A stretch of DNA of 64,000 nt, from assembly GCA_012274445.1 (NCBI GenBank), contig JAAROD010000015.1, forward strand, positions 930,001 through 994,000. The letters are read 5' to 3'. Positions 23,552-34,821 of the stretch are shown piece by piece. This stretch comes from Sclerotiophoma versabilis. Lineage: Eukaryota > Ascomycota > Dothideomycetes > Pleosporales > Didymellaceae. The notes under the pieces were generated by a model that was not told where the DNA came from, ran no database searches, and saw nothing but the letters and a program-made list of their open reading frames with translations. Each line of letters starts with the position of its first letter. Position 1 is the first letter of the stretch. A program made the position numbers and the translations under genes.

Positions 23552-24532
23552 GACGAAGTAAAGAACGAACGACTGAAACGAATGTAATGAATAATGAATG
23601 TATGAATTGGAGATGCTTGACGTGGAAAGACTTACATATATACTTACGCTTCACGATGTCGAATACGAGCATGTATGATGCACCGTGCACTACTGCCGAA
23701 GCTACGCAGGAATCCTCCGTCCGCGAGTGGCCAAGGGAAATTTATGATGGAGTTGAAGGTTTCCTTCGCCGCTGCGTGGTGGAGCCGTGCCTGTCAAACG
23801 GTACGGCTAGATGTTTCATGGAGATGACATTTCCTCTTTGAGGTGACGGATGAGCAGCAAAGGGTGCATGCGACCGCTTCGGAAGCTGCCCACCGGAAAG
23901 AAGCACGTAGACGCCAAGTCTCAATTTTGGTACGGGACCATGCGCAAGGCTGGAGCGGTAACAACATAGAAAATTGCATGATCGACGCAGGGTGTGGGCG
24001 TGACAAGTATGCGAATGCGAATACGGTGGAAATGACGGGGAGGACTTCTGACCCTTCACTCACAGGAAGCAGTTCTTTCCGATGTGCTGGTCGACATGTT
24101 GGTAGGCTGTGGTAGGCTGTCTGCTCCAGATAACATTCGAGATGTCGAGACTTTAAACTGGATATGCAGTCCCACATCCCATGACCTCTGCAAGCCCCAT
24201 GAATGACGCAGTATTGGTGACCAACATAAATGCTAGAATTCGGAAAGTCGAATGTAAGATCACAGGTGTTGTACGAGGGAAGTCATTGGAGAGAGTAGGT
24301 CAACCCTTGGAGGCATCCAAGTCGTTAGCGCCAAGCTGCTACTTCGGACGCCTTGCTGTGGCTGTCCGCAAACCATTGGCTAGATAACCGCCATCCACCC
24401 CAACTCCCACCCGCCTCCATCTGCAGCTCTTTTGGGCATAGGGTGCTTCGTCATACGTCTATCTGTCTTTACCCCGAACCGTGCGCAACCGTGTTTCCCA
24501 ACTATACCAGCAGATCTCCATCCGCGGCGGCA
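23552..24532. promoter_or_regulatory. Divergent intergenic region, metalloprotease / GGA
   Basis: Carries the promoters of the minus-strand metalloprotease and the plus-strand GGA gene. A perfect 10-bp duplication of GGTAGGCTGT occurs at 24101-24120. No gene is seen. Confidence 0.5.
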
Positions 24533-26754
24533 ATGGAGGCAGCATCTGCGCGCATGGCCGCCCGCGACCGCTACGGCGCGTTTGGCGAGGCTCCTACCTC
24601 GCCGCTGCAGCGCTTCATATGTACGGATCCGGCAATCGCAGTGTGGCAGAGCGTGGTAGACTGACTGTGTAACAGTGCAGGCCTGCGACCCGCAGAACTT
24701 CGAGCCGAACCTTGCGCTGAACCTCGAGATTACTGACCTGATCAACCAAAAGAAGGGCTCTGCGTATGGACACACCCCAGAGTCTGGACAACAGGCGGCT
24801 CACAGACATGCAGGCCTCGAGAAGCAGCCATGTCCATAGTACACTATGTCAACCACCGTAACCAGAACGTCGCCCTACTTGCCCTCAGTGTACGAAAGAG
24901 CTGCCCCGCCTGAGTCGACCATAGCTCACCACCATACAGCTCCTCGATATTTGCGTCAAGAACTGCGGCTACCCATTCCACCTCCAGATCAGCACCAAGG
25001 AGTTTCTCAACGAGCTCGTCCGCCGTTTCCCCGAGCGCCCGCCGGTGCATCCCTCGCGCGTCCAGAACCGAATCCTCGAATTGATCGAAGAATGGCGGCA
25101 GACAATATGCCAGACATCACGGTACAAGGATGATCTGGGGTTCATCAGGGACATGCACAGACTTCTGAGCTACAAGGGATACATATTCCCAGAAGTACGC
25201 AAGGAAGACGCAGCTGTGCTGAATCCAAGTGATGTATGTCTCGTAATAGGAGTGCACTGAGGGCATGGTACTGACCTTAGACAGAACCTGCGATCTGCCG
25301 AAGAAATGGAAGCAGAAGAACGGGAAGCACAGTCTGCAAAACTCCAAGAGCTCATTCGTCGTGGCGGACCTCAGGACCTGCAGGAGGCCAACAAGCTCAT
25401 GAAAGTGATGGCTGGCTACGATCAAAGGAACAAAACAGATTGGCGTGCAAAAGCGGCTGAGGAAGTGGGCAAGATCCAACAGAAAGCCAGGATACTGGAA
25501 GAGATGCTGCAGGGTTACAAGCCTGGGGATCAACTCAAAGAGGGCGACGTTTTTGAGGAACTCGCCAGTGCTCTGCAGAACGCACAGCCCAAGATCCATA
25601 AGATGTGTGAAGAAGAATCAGAAGACACAGAGGCTGTCGCTAAGCTATTCGAGATCAACGACAGCATACATCGCACGATACAAAGATACAAGCTGATCAA
25701 GGACGGCGATATTGAGGGCGCAAACAAAATACCACAGGGCACATTAGGACGCAGTGGCGCTGGAGTCTCAAAGGGTGCAAACAACCAGTTGAATCTGATC
25801 GACTTTGGCGACCCGGAACCCGTGCCTACTTCTGCGGCAGCAGAGTCCTCTGGTGCGGCTTTAGGACAGCAAGCTACCAAGAACAATGCTCTGGAGGACG
25901 ACTTGCTAGGCTTGTCTCTGGCTGGCGACAACTATGGCCAATCAGGCAGCATAGCGCTTGGTGGTTCGAACGGATCAGTGCTTGGCCTGTCAGGAGTGCC
26001 AGTTCCCCAGCAACAAAAAGCTTCCAACCAAGCAATCACGGACCTCTTTGCATCAGGACCACGCTCAACACCTCCGCAACAGATTTCATCACCGCCAGCA
26101 TCGGCTACATTCTCGCCAGGTTTTGCCCAGCCTCCTCGCACGCCAGATCCTTTTGCTGCTCTTACATCAACACCTCGTCAGGGTTCACCGTTTCAGTACC
26201 AACAATCAGTCAAACCGCCGGCACCTTCCTCTGCTGCAGTCGACCTATTAGGTGGTGATATCTCTGGGCCAACTTCCAATTTGGCACAAAGTAGCACAAG
26301 TGCAGCCAACGACGACGACGAGTGGACCTTTGCATCTTCTGTGCCAGACAGCTCCAAGGAGATCACAGTCGTCAATTCGAGCATCAACGTGCTCTTCAAC
26401 GTTTCGCGCGAGACTGACACAAACTTACTGATCAACTCTCGAGTATCGAACAACACACCACTACCTATCTCTGGTCTTACATTGCAAGTTGCAGCATCCA
26501 AGGTTAGTCAAGCCTTCCGACACCCATACTAGATTAAGCTAACAAAATAATAGGGAGCGCAACTGCAGCTTGATCCCCAATCTGGCGTTACACTTGCGCC
26601 CAACCAAAAGCACGGAATCACACAGAACATACGCGTGAACAACGTACAAAGAGGGAATGGAAATAGCGTGAAGATGCGGTGGAAGGCATCTTACACGCTT
26701 GGTGGGCAGCAAAAGAGCGAAATGGGTGAGATTGCCAGTTTGGGTATCTCGTAG
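24533..26754 (+). CDS. GGA-type clathrin adaptor (VHS-GAT-GAE)
   Basis: Six exons: 24533-24620, 24676-24763, 24814-24889, 24940-25233, 25285-26502, 26554-26754. All introns are 50-55 bp, phases agree, and the product is 654 aa. GGAs are Arf-GTP-dependent monomeric adaptors that sort cargo from the trans-Golgi network to endosomes and vacuole. Seen: the VHS domain at about 20-160 (QACDPQNFEPNLALNLEI, HYVNHRNQNVALLALS, LLDICVKNCGYPFHLQIST); a GAT three-helix region at about 190-310 (EEMEAEEREAQSAKLQELI, KIHKMCEEESEDTEAVAK); a hinge with acidic and clathrin-box-like LIDFGD and DLLGLSL; and a C-terminal GAE/ear domain ending near the stop (LINSRVSNNTPLPISGLTLQ, KMRWKASYTLGGQ). Yeast has two paralogues; which one this matches is not decidable. 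Confidence 0.94.
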
Positions 26755-27031
26755 TACGCTCAGCGCAAAAGTTAGAACTCTGCTAGATTAGCGGATCAAT
26801 ACCTGCAGTCAAGAACATGACCACCGCTAGAGGTTTTGTGTTGAGTTTTATGATCCAGCAATGCACGATTTGAAGTTTGACGCGGCAAGAGCATCCCTCC
26901 AAAACGTCATTGGACCCTGTTCACTAGCGCCACTGTCAATTATTGTGAAGTCAATCATCATTTGCCCCTCCAAATTTCTACAACCCCACTACTACACATC
27001 GTCTTTGCAAACACTACCAGAACTACTCACC

Positions 27032-28219
27032 ATGGTGCGCCACAAGAAAGATTTCAAGCCAAACAACAAGTATTCAAGCCGGGGAGGGAGAGGCGGAAGA
27101 GGAGGCAGACCCGTCGGCGCAGGGCCACCACGTCCACGCCGTAACTCTGAGTCTGAGAGCGAAAACGATGCCGAGAACCCTCGCCCAAAGAAGCCCGAAT
27201 TCAAGGCAGCATGCTGGGATCTAGGGCACTGCGACGCGAAACGATGCTCTGGGAAGAGGCTTATGCGCTTAGGGATGATGAGGGAGCTGCATGTTGGTCA
27301 GAAGTTTGCGGGCGTGGTGGTCAGCCCCAAGGGCAAGAAGATCGTGTCGCGCGAGGACAAGGAGCTGCTAGATCAATACGGTGCAGCAGTCGTAGAGGCA
27401 AGCTGGAACAGGATTGACGAGGTGCCATTTGGTAAAATTGGTGGCAAATGCGAGCGTCTGCTACCATACCTCGTAGCAGCGAACCCCACCAACTACGGCA
27501 AGCCTTGGAGACTGAACTGTGTAGAGGCGCTTGCGGCATGTTTCTATATTTGTGGCCACCCAGACTGGGCTGAGGACATTCTCTCGACATTCTCGTACGG
27601 CCGAGCATTCTTAGACATCAATGCTGCCCTGCTCAAACGCTACGAGGCATGTGAAAACGAGGAGGAGATCAAGAAAGCGGAGGAAGTCTGGCTTGCAAAG
27701 ATCGAGCAGGAATACGAGCAGAGCAGAGCCGACAAGGAGGACGGTGTCGAGGACGATGTCTGGGCTGGTGGAAACCAGAACAGGAGGGCCATCGATGAGT
27801 CGGATGACGACGAGGATGAAGACGAAGACGAAGACGAAGACGAAATTGACCCGCAGAACCCATACGGTCTTCCCGAGTCTGATGACGAAGAAGAGATGGC
27901 AGAGCTGCGCCGACGTGTCCTTGCATCAAAACCCTTCGCCAACCCAGCATCGAAACAGGATGATGACGACGACGAAGAAGACACCAAGAAAGTTCCCGAG
28001 CGTATACCACGTACTGAGCCCGTGCCCAAACAAAAGGAGGATAACAGTGATGCGTCGAATGATGGTGCAGCTGACGACGAATTCGACGCCTTCATGAATG
28101 CACAACCGACTACAGATAGGACCGGCATTACAGGCAAACAGAGGCAGAAGACGCTGGACAAGCAGACGGCCACGTTTTCCAGTGGCAGGGTCAATGCTCC
28201 CAGTCGACAGGGTTACTGA
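27032..28219 (+). CDS. TSR3: 18S rRNA aminocarboxypropyltransferase Tsr3
   Basis: Single exon, 395 aa. Tsr3 transfers the aminocarboxypropyl group of S-adenosylmethionine to a hypermodified pseudouridine in 18S rRNA, a late cytoplasmic step of 40S maturation. The start at 27032 sits in a strong context (CACCATGG). The frame is open 57 codons further up, but that part has no family resemblance. After an RG-rich N-terminus (SSRGGRGGRGGRP), the catalytic core runs from about 60 to 240, with CWDLGHCDAKRCSGKRL, LVAANPTNYGKPWRLNCVEA and FSYGRAFLDINAALL. The long tail is strongly acidic, encoded by near-perfect GAC-GAA repeats at 27800-27850, then mixed charge. Confidence 0.95.
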   Translation: MVRHKKDFKPNNKYSSRGGRGGRGGRPVGAGPPRPRRNSESESENDAENPRPKKPEFKAACWDLGHCDAKRCSGKRLMRLGMMRELHVGQKFAGVVVSPKGKKIVSREDKELLDQYGAAVVEASWNRIDEVPFGKIGGKCERLLPYLVAANPTNYGKPWRLNCVEALAACFYICGHPDWAEDILSTFSYGRAFLDINAALLKRYEACENEEEIKKAEEVWLAKIEQEYEQSRADKEDGVEDDVWAGGNQNRRAIDESDDDEDEDEDEDEDEIDPQNPYGLPESDDEEEMAELRRRVLASKPFANPASKQDDDDDEEDTKKVPERIPRTEPVPKQKEDNSDASNDGAADDEFDAFMNAQPTTDRTGITGKQRQKTLDKQTATFSSGRVNAPSRQGY

Positions 28220-29841
28220 GTTAGTTGGAGATGCATCTTGGAGAGCCTAGTGAAACTCAAGCGTAAAACCCGGACAATATATCCGCGTCCACTCCATCTC
28301 TTATATTGTGGTCGACTGGACTAGATTACCTGGAAGCGAAGCTCACCACCAGCAAACTCGCAGCCTCTATAGCGCCTACGCAACTACGCACATCTCTACA
28401 AATCCCTTATTATACTTTTTGCAAGGTGTTGGCAATTACGCTAGTAGTTGTTTCTTCAGTCAATTGTTGTGGTGTTGAGAGCAAAAATCACGTGGATTTG
28501 GCTAGTGGTGAGCCTCGCTTCCCGGTCGGTCTAGCGTTCGTAGACCGTGCGCCTGTTCGCCTCGAACGAGTCCACAATATGGTGCTTGACTCGAGATGCC
28601 GAACAGCTTCGATCTGCGTTGCTGATCAAGGCGCCTCAAACGCCACAATTGCCATCTAGTAGGAATAGGTTAGTCGTGATACAAATCTTATTCCTAGATT
28701 ACAGCATAGATGCGTCACAACGTCCACAAAGCATGACAGAAAAGATACTTAGGTACATCCTCCAGGCATACCATTCCTGATAAGACAGTAATTATATCAA
28801 AGCAGACTTTGATTTAGTGTAACTGTATGCACGGACAGTACAGTCGTACTCTGGTACAGCTGCACCGTGCAACCATCACGAGCTGCAAACAACGGTGCGC
28901 CTAAGTTTAGAAGGGCCGCATTTGTTGAAGCTGAGCGTAAGACGCCTAATGAAGGCAAGGCTGCAACTCAATTCCCAAGATTTCGCGACAACGAATCACT
29001 GTCAGGCCGCATTTCACGACATTGTTTGGTTGCGTTCGCGTCTGGTGCGCGCTATGAGAGTGATGGAGCGGTTTGATGCGCATCTCCGTGTTCGGCTCAC
29101 CCTTGGAAACGTTATCATGCGTAGATCTTCCCCACAAGTTGGCTACGTAGGATCGACGTTCACCTAGAGAGCATCTAACTCAAACCACCGAGGATAATGA
29201 TGCGTGGAGTCGAACAGGCTTCATCCTTCTGATTCTGTGTCCTCATGTCGTCGCAATCAAAGCTTTCTACATCATGCCGAAATGATTAAGGATTCTCAAA
29301 GACAAAGCCCAGATCCATGCAGCCACTCTTCAACAAACTCTCTCCTCCACCACACCATCTGGGGAAACCATGGTAGCGGCTTCTAACACCGCCTCGTCCC
29401 GAAGCCAGTCGAAAATAGCGATCGACCAGGTGTTTGGCTTTCGCGTGGTCCCTGTCATCGTTCGCATCCACAAGTCACATCCACACGGCATCGCTCCGCC
29501 AATTTAGAGTTCTCGCGAACCATAGCGCATCCGTAGATTTCGCCATGACGGGTCTCGGGAAGACTAAACCCGCATGTTGATCATTGGATGGGCGCTGAAG
29601 CGTATCCAAGAGGCGCTTCTTGATAAAGAAGAAGCGCGGGAAGTGAGGAGTGATAGCTAGGTGGATGTGATTGAAGACCATCAAGGCTGGCCTGGAGGCA
29701 GTTCCTAAATTGCTGTGCAACTTTTTTCCCCCTCCTAGTTTGCTGTGCCGTTCAACCGCCGGCATCAAAAGAGCTCGGAAACAAGGATTCTGTTTTGATA
29801 CAGTGTAAGACCGAGAGCTCGGGTTATTGAAGCGATTCGGT
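28220..29841. other. Intergenic region, 1.6 kb
   Basis: No gene is supported despite several open frames of 60-117 codons on both strands. None shows splice continuity or family resemblance. It holds the TSR3 3' UTR and the promoter of the seven-helix gene. No transposon ends or terminal repeats were recognised. Confidence 0.5.
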
Positions 29842-31398
29842 ATGGTGCGAGACTACAATCCGGCTGTGGTACCGACAGCAGGGCAAGTCGTTAGTGTTGT
29901 GCTGCAGATGAGCACCTTTGGTGTGCTCTGCGCATGCTTGAGTAAGTATCTTGAAGGTCCCCACGCTGTTCTTGAAATAATCGAGATCTGACGATGCATA
30001 GCAAGGCGGACACCATGGCTCAAGAACTGGGTGCGTTTCTGGAAACCAAACAGACCGAATAATTCACTGACTTTGGCTTTGCAGCGAACCATACCTTTGA
30101 CCATCTGGCGTAAGTCCAAGACTGTTCACACCACCGTTCCTTTGTCTGACCCCTACAGTCATCCTTATGATATACGTTAACTCCACACTTTTTGTCCTCA
30201 CAACTTCCATCATTGTTCATGGCCTCGGTATCAACTCCTCGCACGGAGTATGCGAGGGCGGTATTCTCCTCTGCCTGGTGTGCTATATGACGACCAAGAT
30301 TACCATCTACTACTTCCTTGTCGAGCGAGTATACATCGTACGCGGATCAAGGAAACCACGTCTTAAGACAAAGCTGTGGCTATTCAACTGCTTATTCATG
30401 ATGCTCCCATACACAGTCTTCGTCATCATGAACTTCATGTGGCGTATCGCGTACATCAACGAAAAGGGCGTATGCATACTTGGCATGCAGAAGATTGCCA
30501 TGCTGCCACTGATCATCTTCGAGGTCATCGTCAACATCTACCTCACCTTACTCTTCGTGCTACCTCTCCGCAGTAAGCCTTCCTAACCCTTCCGACCACA
30601 GCCCCGACTCGAGACCCATGCACATTCAGCCAGAGACGCTGACACACACATGCAGAACTATACTCCTACAAACAAAACACCAACCCAAAGCTGAACCGCA
30701 TGACCTCCCGGTCTCTCGTCGGCTCGCTCGCAACACTCACCACTAGCGTCGCCAATCTCACCGTGCTCATGGTCCTGGGTGGCGAGCAAGGTTGGATATG
30801 TTTGATGTGCTGCAACGCCGACATTCTCTTCTGCGTCGTGGTGCTGCACTGGGTAACATCCAAAGACAAGCCCTTGTCCTACGCTTCCATGCACGCAAGT
30901 CGGATAGACAACACGATTGAATACGGCAAGGGCAAGAAGAGCACGGCAGCGCTGCAGAGCATGATAGCCATGCCAGAGGAGAAAGCGGGTGGCAACAGAA
31001 AAGATGGCAAGGACGATAACGTCGAGAATTGCTTGGAGAATCAGATGACGGATTTGAATATTTGGCCGTGTGAGTGTACCGCTTCTCTTCCGGTCTTGCC
31101 GGTTGCGGCGAAGTTGCCCAGCACCGTGACGACGGAGATCTACAGCGGTGCCGCGGTTTCTGGTGCTGCAAAGGGGAATAAGAGAAGGAGTGGATCGGTG
31201 TTGCATAAGAGCGGGGATGATGGCAGTGAATTTGGGGACGAGGTGGAATTGCACAGGATACACGTGCACAGAGAGGTTTGTATCGAAAGCCGGAGCAGTG
31301 TTGACGGTGAGAGTGGATATGAAAGGGATCTGTGCAGTTCGCGTGTGGAGGATGCCTGGATGATGAGTAGGAGTGTCAGTGCTGACAAGATGGTTTGA
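29842..31398 (+). CDS. Orphan seven-transmembrane, receptor-like protein
   Basis: Five exons: 29842-29941, 30002-30030, 30085-30109, 30159-30572, 30656-31398. Exons 2 and 3 are only 29 and 25 bp; phases agree and the product is 436 aa. Seven hydrophobic helices are visible: VVSVVLQMSTFGVLCACL, ILMIYVNSTLFVLTTSIIV, LLCLVCYMTTKITIYYFL, LFNCLFMMLPYTVFVIM, MLPLIIFEVIVNIYLTLL, VGSLATLTTSVANLTVLMV and ICLMCCNADILFCVVVL. A cytosolic-side ERV triplet at the end of helix 3 (LVERVYIVRG) recalls the E/DRY motif of G-protein-coupled receptors. A long polar C-terminal tail of about 170 residues follows. Similar orphan proteins are frequent in filamentous ascomycetes. Ligand and coupling are unknown. Confidence 0.85.
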
Positions 31399-31664
31399 AC
31401 TGACATAAGTAACGCATATCACATTTTGCATTGGGCTGGCGTGAAGGCGTTTGATGAGGTTTGAAACGTATATATGTGCGATATTCGAGAGTTTGTTAGA
31501 GTTTCAGCGGGAGGAGACACTCCTTTCAGACATCAACGTATCAATATGACCACTCATTACTTGTAATGACTGGGGTGAAATACACCCAGCATGAAGAGGT
31601 GCACTGGTGCTATGAATGTCCAAACATGAACCATAGCTTCTTCCACGCGCTTCTTAATCCCGCC

Positions 31665-32912
31665 TCATACCACTTGACCGTTGAGTACGCGGTGGAACTG
31701 CCCAAAGTTCCCCGATCCGTCCACCCCTCCCTGCCCATCCCTGGCATTATCCTTGACCGCAAACACCACATCCTCCCACCAACCCCCCTGGAACTCTTTC
31801 TCTCTGAAAACTTCAAGGAAGCACTTAGCCACTTCAGTTGGCGGATTGCTGAAAACACCACAACCCAGTGCCCCTAGCACCAATCGCGTGTGCCCATTAC
31901 TCGCCGCAACGCTCAGACTGACTCTGATCTTTCTCTTCGTTTCCGCACGCTGCCCCTCATTCCTAAATTTCTTGCCGTCGTCAGTGAGAGCTGGATGACG
32001 GAGCGCAGCGACGCTTATCACTGATGTGACGGGCAGATCGGTAGCTGGGATGTTGTACAGGCTGTGTCCAGCGGATGTGGCGGAGCGGATGATGAGAACG
32101 GAGGGAGTGTATATAACACTGAGGGAGGGGAGGGGGTAGTAGGATTTGTGTAGCGATAGGTAGAGAGAGGACCGATAGCAAAGGGCTTCTTCTTGGGCCA
32201 TGGCGCCGTTTTGCCAGCCGCCGCCTGCGTGGCGCTCGGATGCGAGGTTGAGGACTGCGACAGGTTTGGAGGTGTGGCGAGAGGTGGGACCGGATTGAGG
32301 GTGGTCTTGCTTTGGTGTCGTAGCGGAGAGATCCCAGGGCTGAGCTTGAGGCTGAGCTTGATGCAATGGAAGGCCGTCCAGATCCATTCCTTCGCTGTCA
32401 ATAGCAGGGTGGTTATCAGATATACCATTCGTAGGACCTGATGTCGTTACTACTGAAGGACGATTCAAGTGTATGTGAGCTTTGTAATTTGGCTGAAGCT
32501 CAATTGCAGCATCGAACGAGTCCTTGTCCAAGACGCTTATTCTGGTGCCCACTTTGCCAGCGTCTTTGTCAGTGTTGGGAAGGACATGTCCTGGACAGGT
32601 CCTTGGGTCAGGCGGCGCAAATCCACTCAAGTCGTAAATAGAAGAGACGTCTGCGCCGAATCCGGACAGTGATTTGAGTACAGCTGGTAGCACAGCCTTT
32701 GTTTCTTCCGCTACCTTCTTTAGCTCCATGTTGCGAGGAGATTTGCCGCCTCGATGCTGACCACGCGTGCTTAGTGATGAGTTCCCACCACGAGAGCGAT
32801 ACGGCCCGGGTCTTCGTTCTTGTCGGTCGTTGTTGGTTCGCTCATCTTCTGCTCGAAAGGTGTTTGGCTGTGGGGCTTTCTTGAAGAAGCCCGTGATGGA
32901 GCTTTGCTGCAT
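31665..32912 (-). CDS. Microbial-type poly(ADP-ribose) glycohydrolase-like protein with N-terminal PIP box
   Basis: Single exon, 415 aa. The C-terminal half matches the microbial PARG family with a macrodomain-like fold. ASERHAGGGWQNGAMAQEEA is the family signature with the catalytic loop, followed by LCYRSSLY, and later LVLGALGCGVFSNPP. Such enzymes remove poly(ADP-ribose) from proteins. The first residues, MQQSSITGFFKK, contain a canonical PCNA-interacting box (Q3-S-S-I6-T-G-F9-F10) followed by basic residues. Residues 20-75 are Arg/Ser rich and disordered. Convergent with the seven-helix gene. In-frame stops upstream support this start. The product is probably nuclear. Confidence 0.88.
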   Translation of the reverse strand: MQQSSITGFFKKAPQPNTFRAEDERTNNDRQERRPGPYRSRGGNSSLSTRGQHRGGKSPRNMELKKVAEETKAVLPAVLKSLSGFGADVSSIYDLSGFAPPDPRTCPGHVLPNTDKDAGKVGTRISVLDKDSFDAAIELQPNYKAHIHLNRPSVVTTSGPTNGISDNHPAIDSEGMDLDGLPLHQAQPQAQPWDLSATTPKQDHPQSGPTSRHTSKPVAVLNLASERHAGGGWQNGAMAQEEALCYRSSLYLSLHKSYYPLPSLSVIYTPSVLIIRSATSAGHSLYNIPATDLPVTSVISVAALRHPALTDDGKKFRNEGQRAETKRKIRVSLSVAASNGHTRLVLGALGCGVFSNPPTEVAKCFLEVFREKEFQGGWWEDVVFAVKDNARDGQGGVDGSGNFGQFHRVLNGQVV

Positions 32913-33458
32913 GGTGAAGGCAGGTGTGGCCAGCGCACGATGATTACTATTCGCTACACTTGTCTGGGAAAGAGGCTGCGGTTAGTTAATCAGGATGAGC
33001 TGTGTATGCCCTGCAAATAGTACTTCGACGTGGTGGAGTGAAGTCATGGACACAACATGGAACATGTTCAGGCGAGCCATTCGACGCTATGATCAGGCAA
33101 CAACCAGGCAAAGAAGAGCACAATGAAGACGGCTCGTTCCGATACAGCTGTCCCAGACCAGTCCGGTCCGCTATGGAATGCAGGGCCGCTGACAGACTAG
33201 GACAGTGAAGTGACAGATGGTGACAGCCCACCAGTGATGAGCGGATGTTCTCCGCAAAGTCCTCCAGTGATGGACTGCGAGATGCAGGGATCGTTCAGCC
33301 CTATGGGGGTCTGTGCAGTGCCCCACATTCGCTAACAGCGATCATGGCGGGCAAGTGAAGTGGCAGCGTGCTTACTAGTCAACAACAACACACTCTGTGC
33401 TTTCTACAACGGCGGGTGTCCTGTATCTCGCCCTCATGTAAAGGCTATAGCCGGCGAA
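32913..33458. promoter_or_regulatory. Divergent intergenic region
   Basis: Separates the PARG-like gene (minus) from the unknown plus-strand gene. No extra gene, RNA or repeat is seen. Confidence 0.5.
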
Positions 33459-34367
33459 ATGCCACCGATGCAGCTTGCTCACCCCTCGCCGAAGCGCAAG
33501 CGCGATCAACCCCAGCAGATGCCACTGCTCAACACGGCCTTGGCCTTTCGACCCGCACAAACCCCACCACGAACAGACAGTCCCGCACCCGCCGACAGCC
33601 CCAGAAATGCAGTTGCAGACCAGCTCAGAGGGATGACCCTCATCGCCACAGCGGCCATTCCCATGTCACCGCTCACCCCTACCGATGATGTGATACGCAA
33701 GAAGCCGAAGCTGGGCGCTATGGACGTAGACGAGGAGGACGCACCGAGCACTTGTACTGCACAGACGAATACCAAGCCCCGTAAACAGGTCAATATTTTG
33801 GACACTGTTTCTTTCGAACCTACGCCGTATACTCCTCGAGAGATCCCGGAGACACCTCAAGCGCCACGACCCCGCATCGTGGCAGACATTGCCGCTTTTG
33901 CGCAACCCACCACTTTTGTATCATCGTCTGGTGGCACGTCGTCGCCACACACATCGGTCAGCTGCCAGAATAGTCAGGCATCAGCGTCAACAAATAGATC
34001 CCCAACAGAGTCACATCCACGGAAGACGCCCTCATCACCCCCGCTTTCAGCGCTCACGTGGCAGGATGATGAAATTACGGGTCACCTAACCGGCCCAGTG
34101 AATGATCCAGACGACGATGGGACCGGACTGAATGGTATCGGGTTCAAGCCAACTCCTGCGATCGCTTATCAACGTGCGCAGAGGCGCAAACAGCAATTAC
34201 AAGAATGGAAGGCTAGAGAAACCCGCGAGGCCAGAGCAAAGCGTAGTCAGAGAAGAAACCGGGGTGTCAGCGCTAGGCCTCGCACATCTAGAGAGTCGAC
34301 GATAGAGAGGGAAGTGCCGCCACAGCCCATAGCGGTGCCCAGGAGGAAGGTCCAATTTGCTGTGTGA
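33459..34367 (+). CDS. Unknown, basic Ser/Pro-rich nuclear-looking protein
   Basis: Single exon, 302 aa from the ATG at 33459. The frame is open further upstream but without an ATG. The sequence is low complexity with many TP and SP sites (SPKRKRDQ, PLTPTD, YTPREIPETPQAP), which suggests cyclin-dependent kinase phosphorylation. It has basic stretches (PSPKRKR, RRKQQLQEWKARETR, RSQRRNRG) that could be nuclear signals, and a short predicted helix near the C terminus. No domain was recognised. Codon use and the absence of stops over 300 codons favour a real gene. I assign no function. Confidence 0.7.
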   Translation: MPPMQLAHPSPKRKRDQPQQMPLLNTALAFRPAQTPPRTDSPAPADSPRNAVADQLRGMTLIATAAIPMSPLTPTDDVIRKKPKLGAMDVDEEDAPSTCTAQTNTKPRKQVNILDTVSFEPTPYTPREIPETPQAPRPRIVADIAAFAQPTTFVSSSGGTSSPHTSVSCQNSQASASTNRSPTESHPRKTPSSPPLSALTWQDDEITGHLTGPVNDPDDDGTGLNGIGFKPTPAIAYQRAQRRKQQLQEWKARETREARAKRSQRRNRGVSARPRTSRESTIEREVPPQPIAVPRRKVQFAV

Positions 34368-34821
34368 GCCAATACCATATTGGAGGCCATACATTAGAAG
34401 AGCGAAGAATACGCTACATTTTGAAATACTAAGATCAGCCAACTGTGCGGCAAGGCACCGGCTGAGGTAGAAGGGAGGCATGGAAGTAATATAATGGGCG
34501 GGTCTAGGATGACATGGAGGAACAACATATTGTACAACGACTTCACGACATGCAACATCACGAACAGAGCTGCCTTGGTTTCTGGATTACAGGGAACGGC
34601 ATTCAGGTGCACGGCGTCAAGCGGATAGGCGCATTGCTTCTCATTTCTATTGGGTTTGATTCAATCCGTTGCATCAGGACATCATATCATACAGATATTA
34701 CAGACTTATACAGGTTCTGCACATAGCGCACCCCACTTAATCCATCATCTTACAACCACAACGTGCTGAGCCCCAAAGTATACCCCTGTCTTGATCTTCA
34801 ACATCCTCTCTCCCCCAGCCA
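34368..34821. other. Convergent intergenic region
   Basis: 3' ends of the unknown plus-strand gene and of COX20 face each other here. No gene is seen. Confidence 0.5.

Noticed and set aside
26861..27031. Upstream in-frame ATG extending TSR3 by 57 residues
   Set aside because: The extension has no resemblance to Tsr3, and the internal ATG has a much better context (CACCATGG).
28306..28659. 117-codon plus-strand frame after TSR3
   Set aside because: No family resemblance and no clear start context. A hydrophobic stretch is present but not enough to call a gene.
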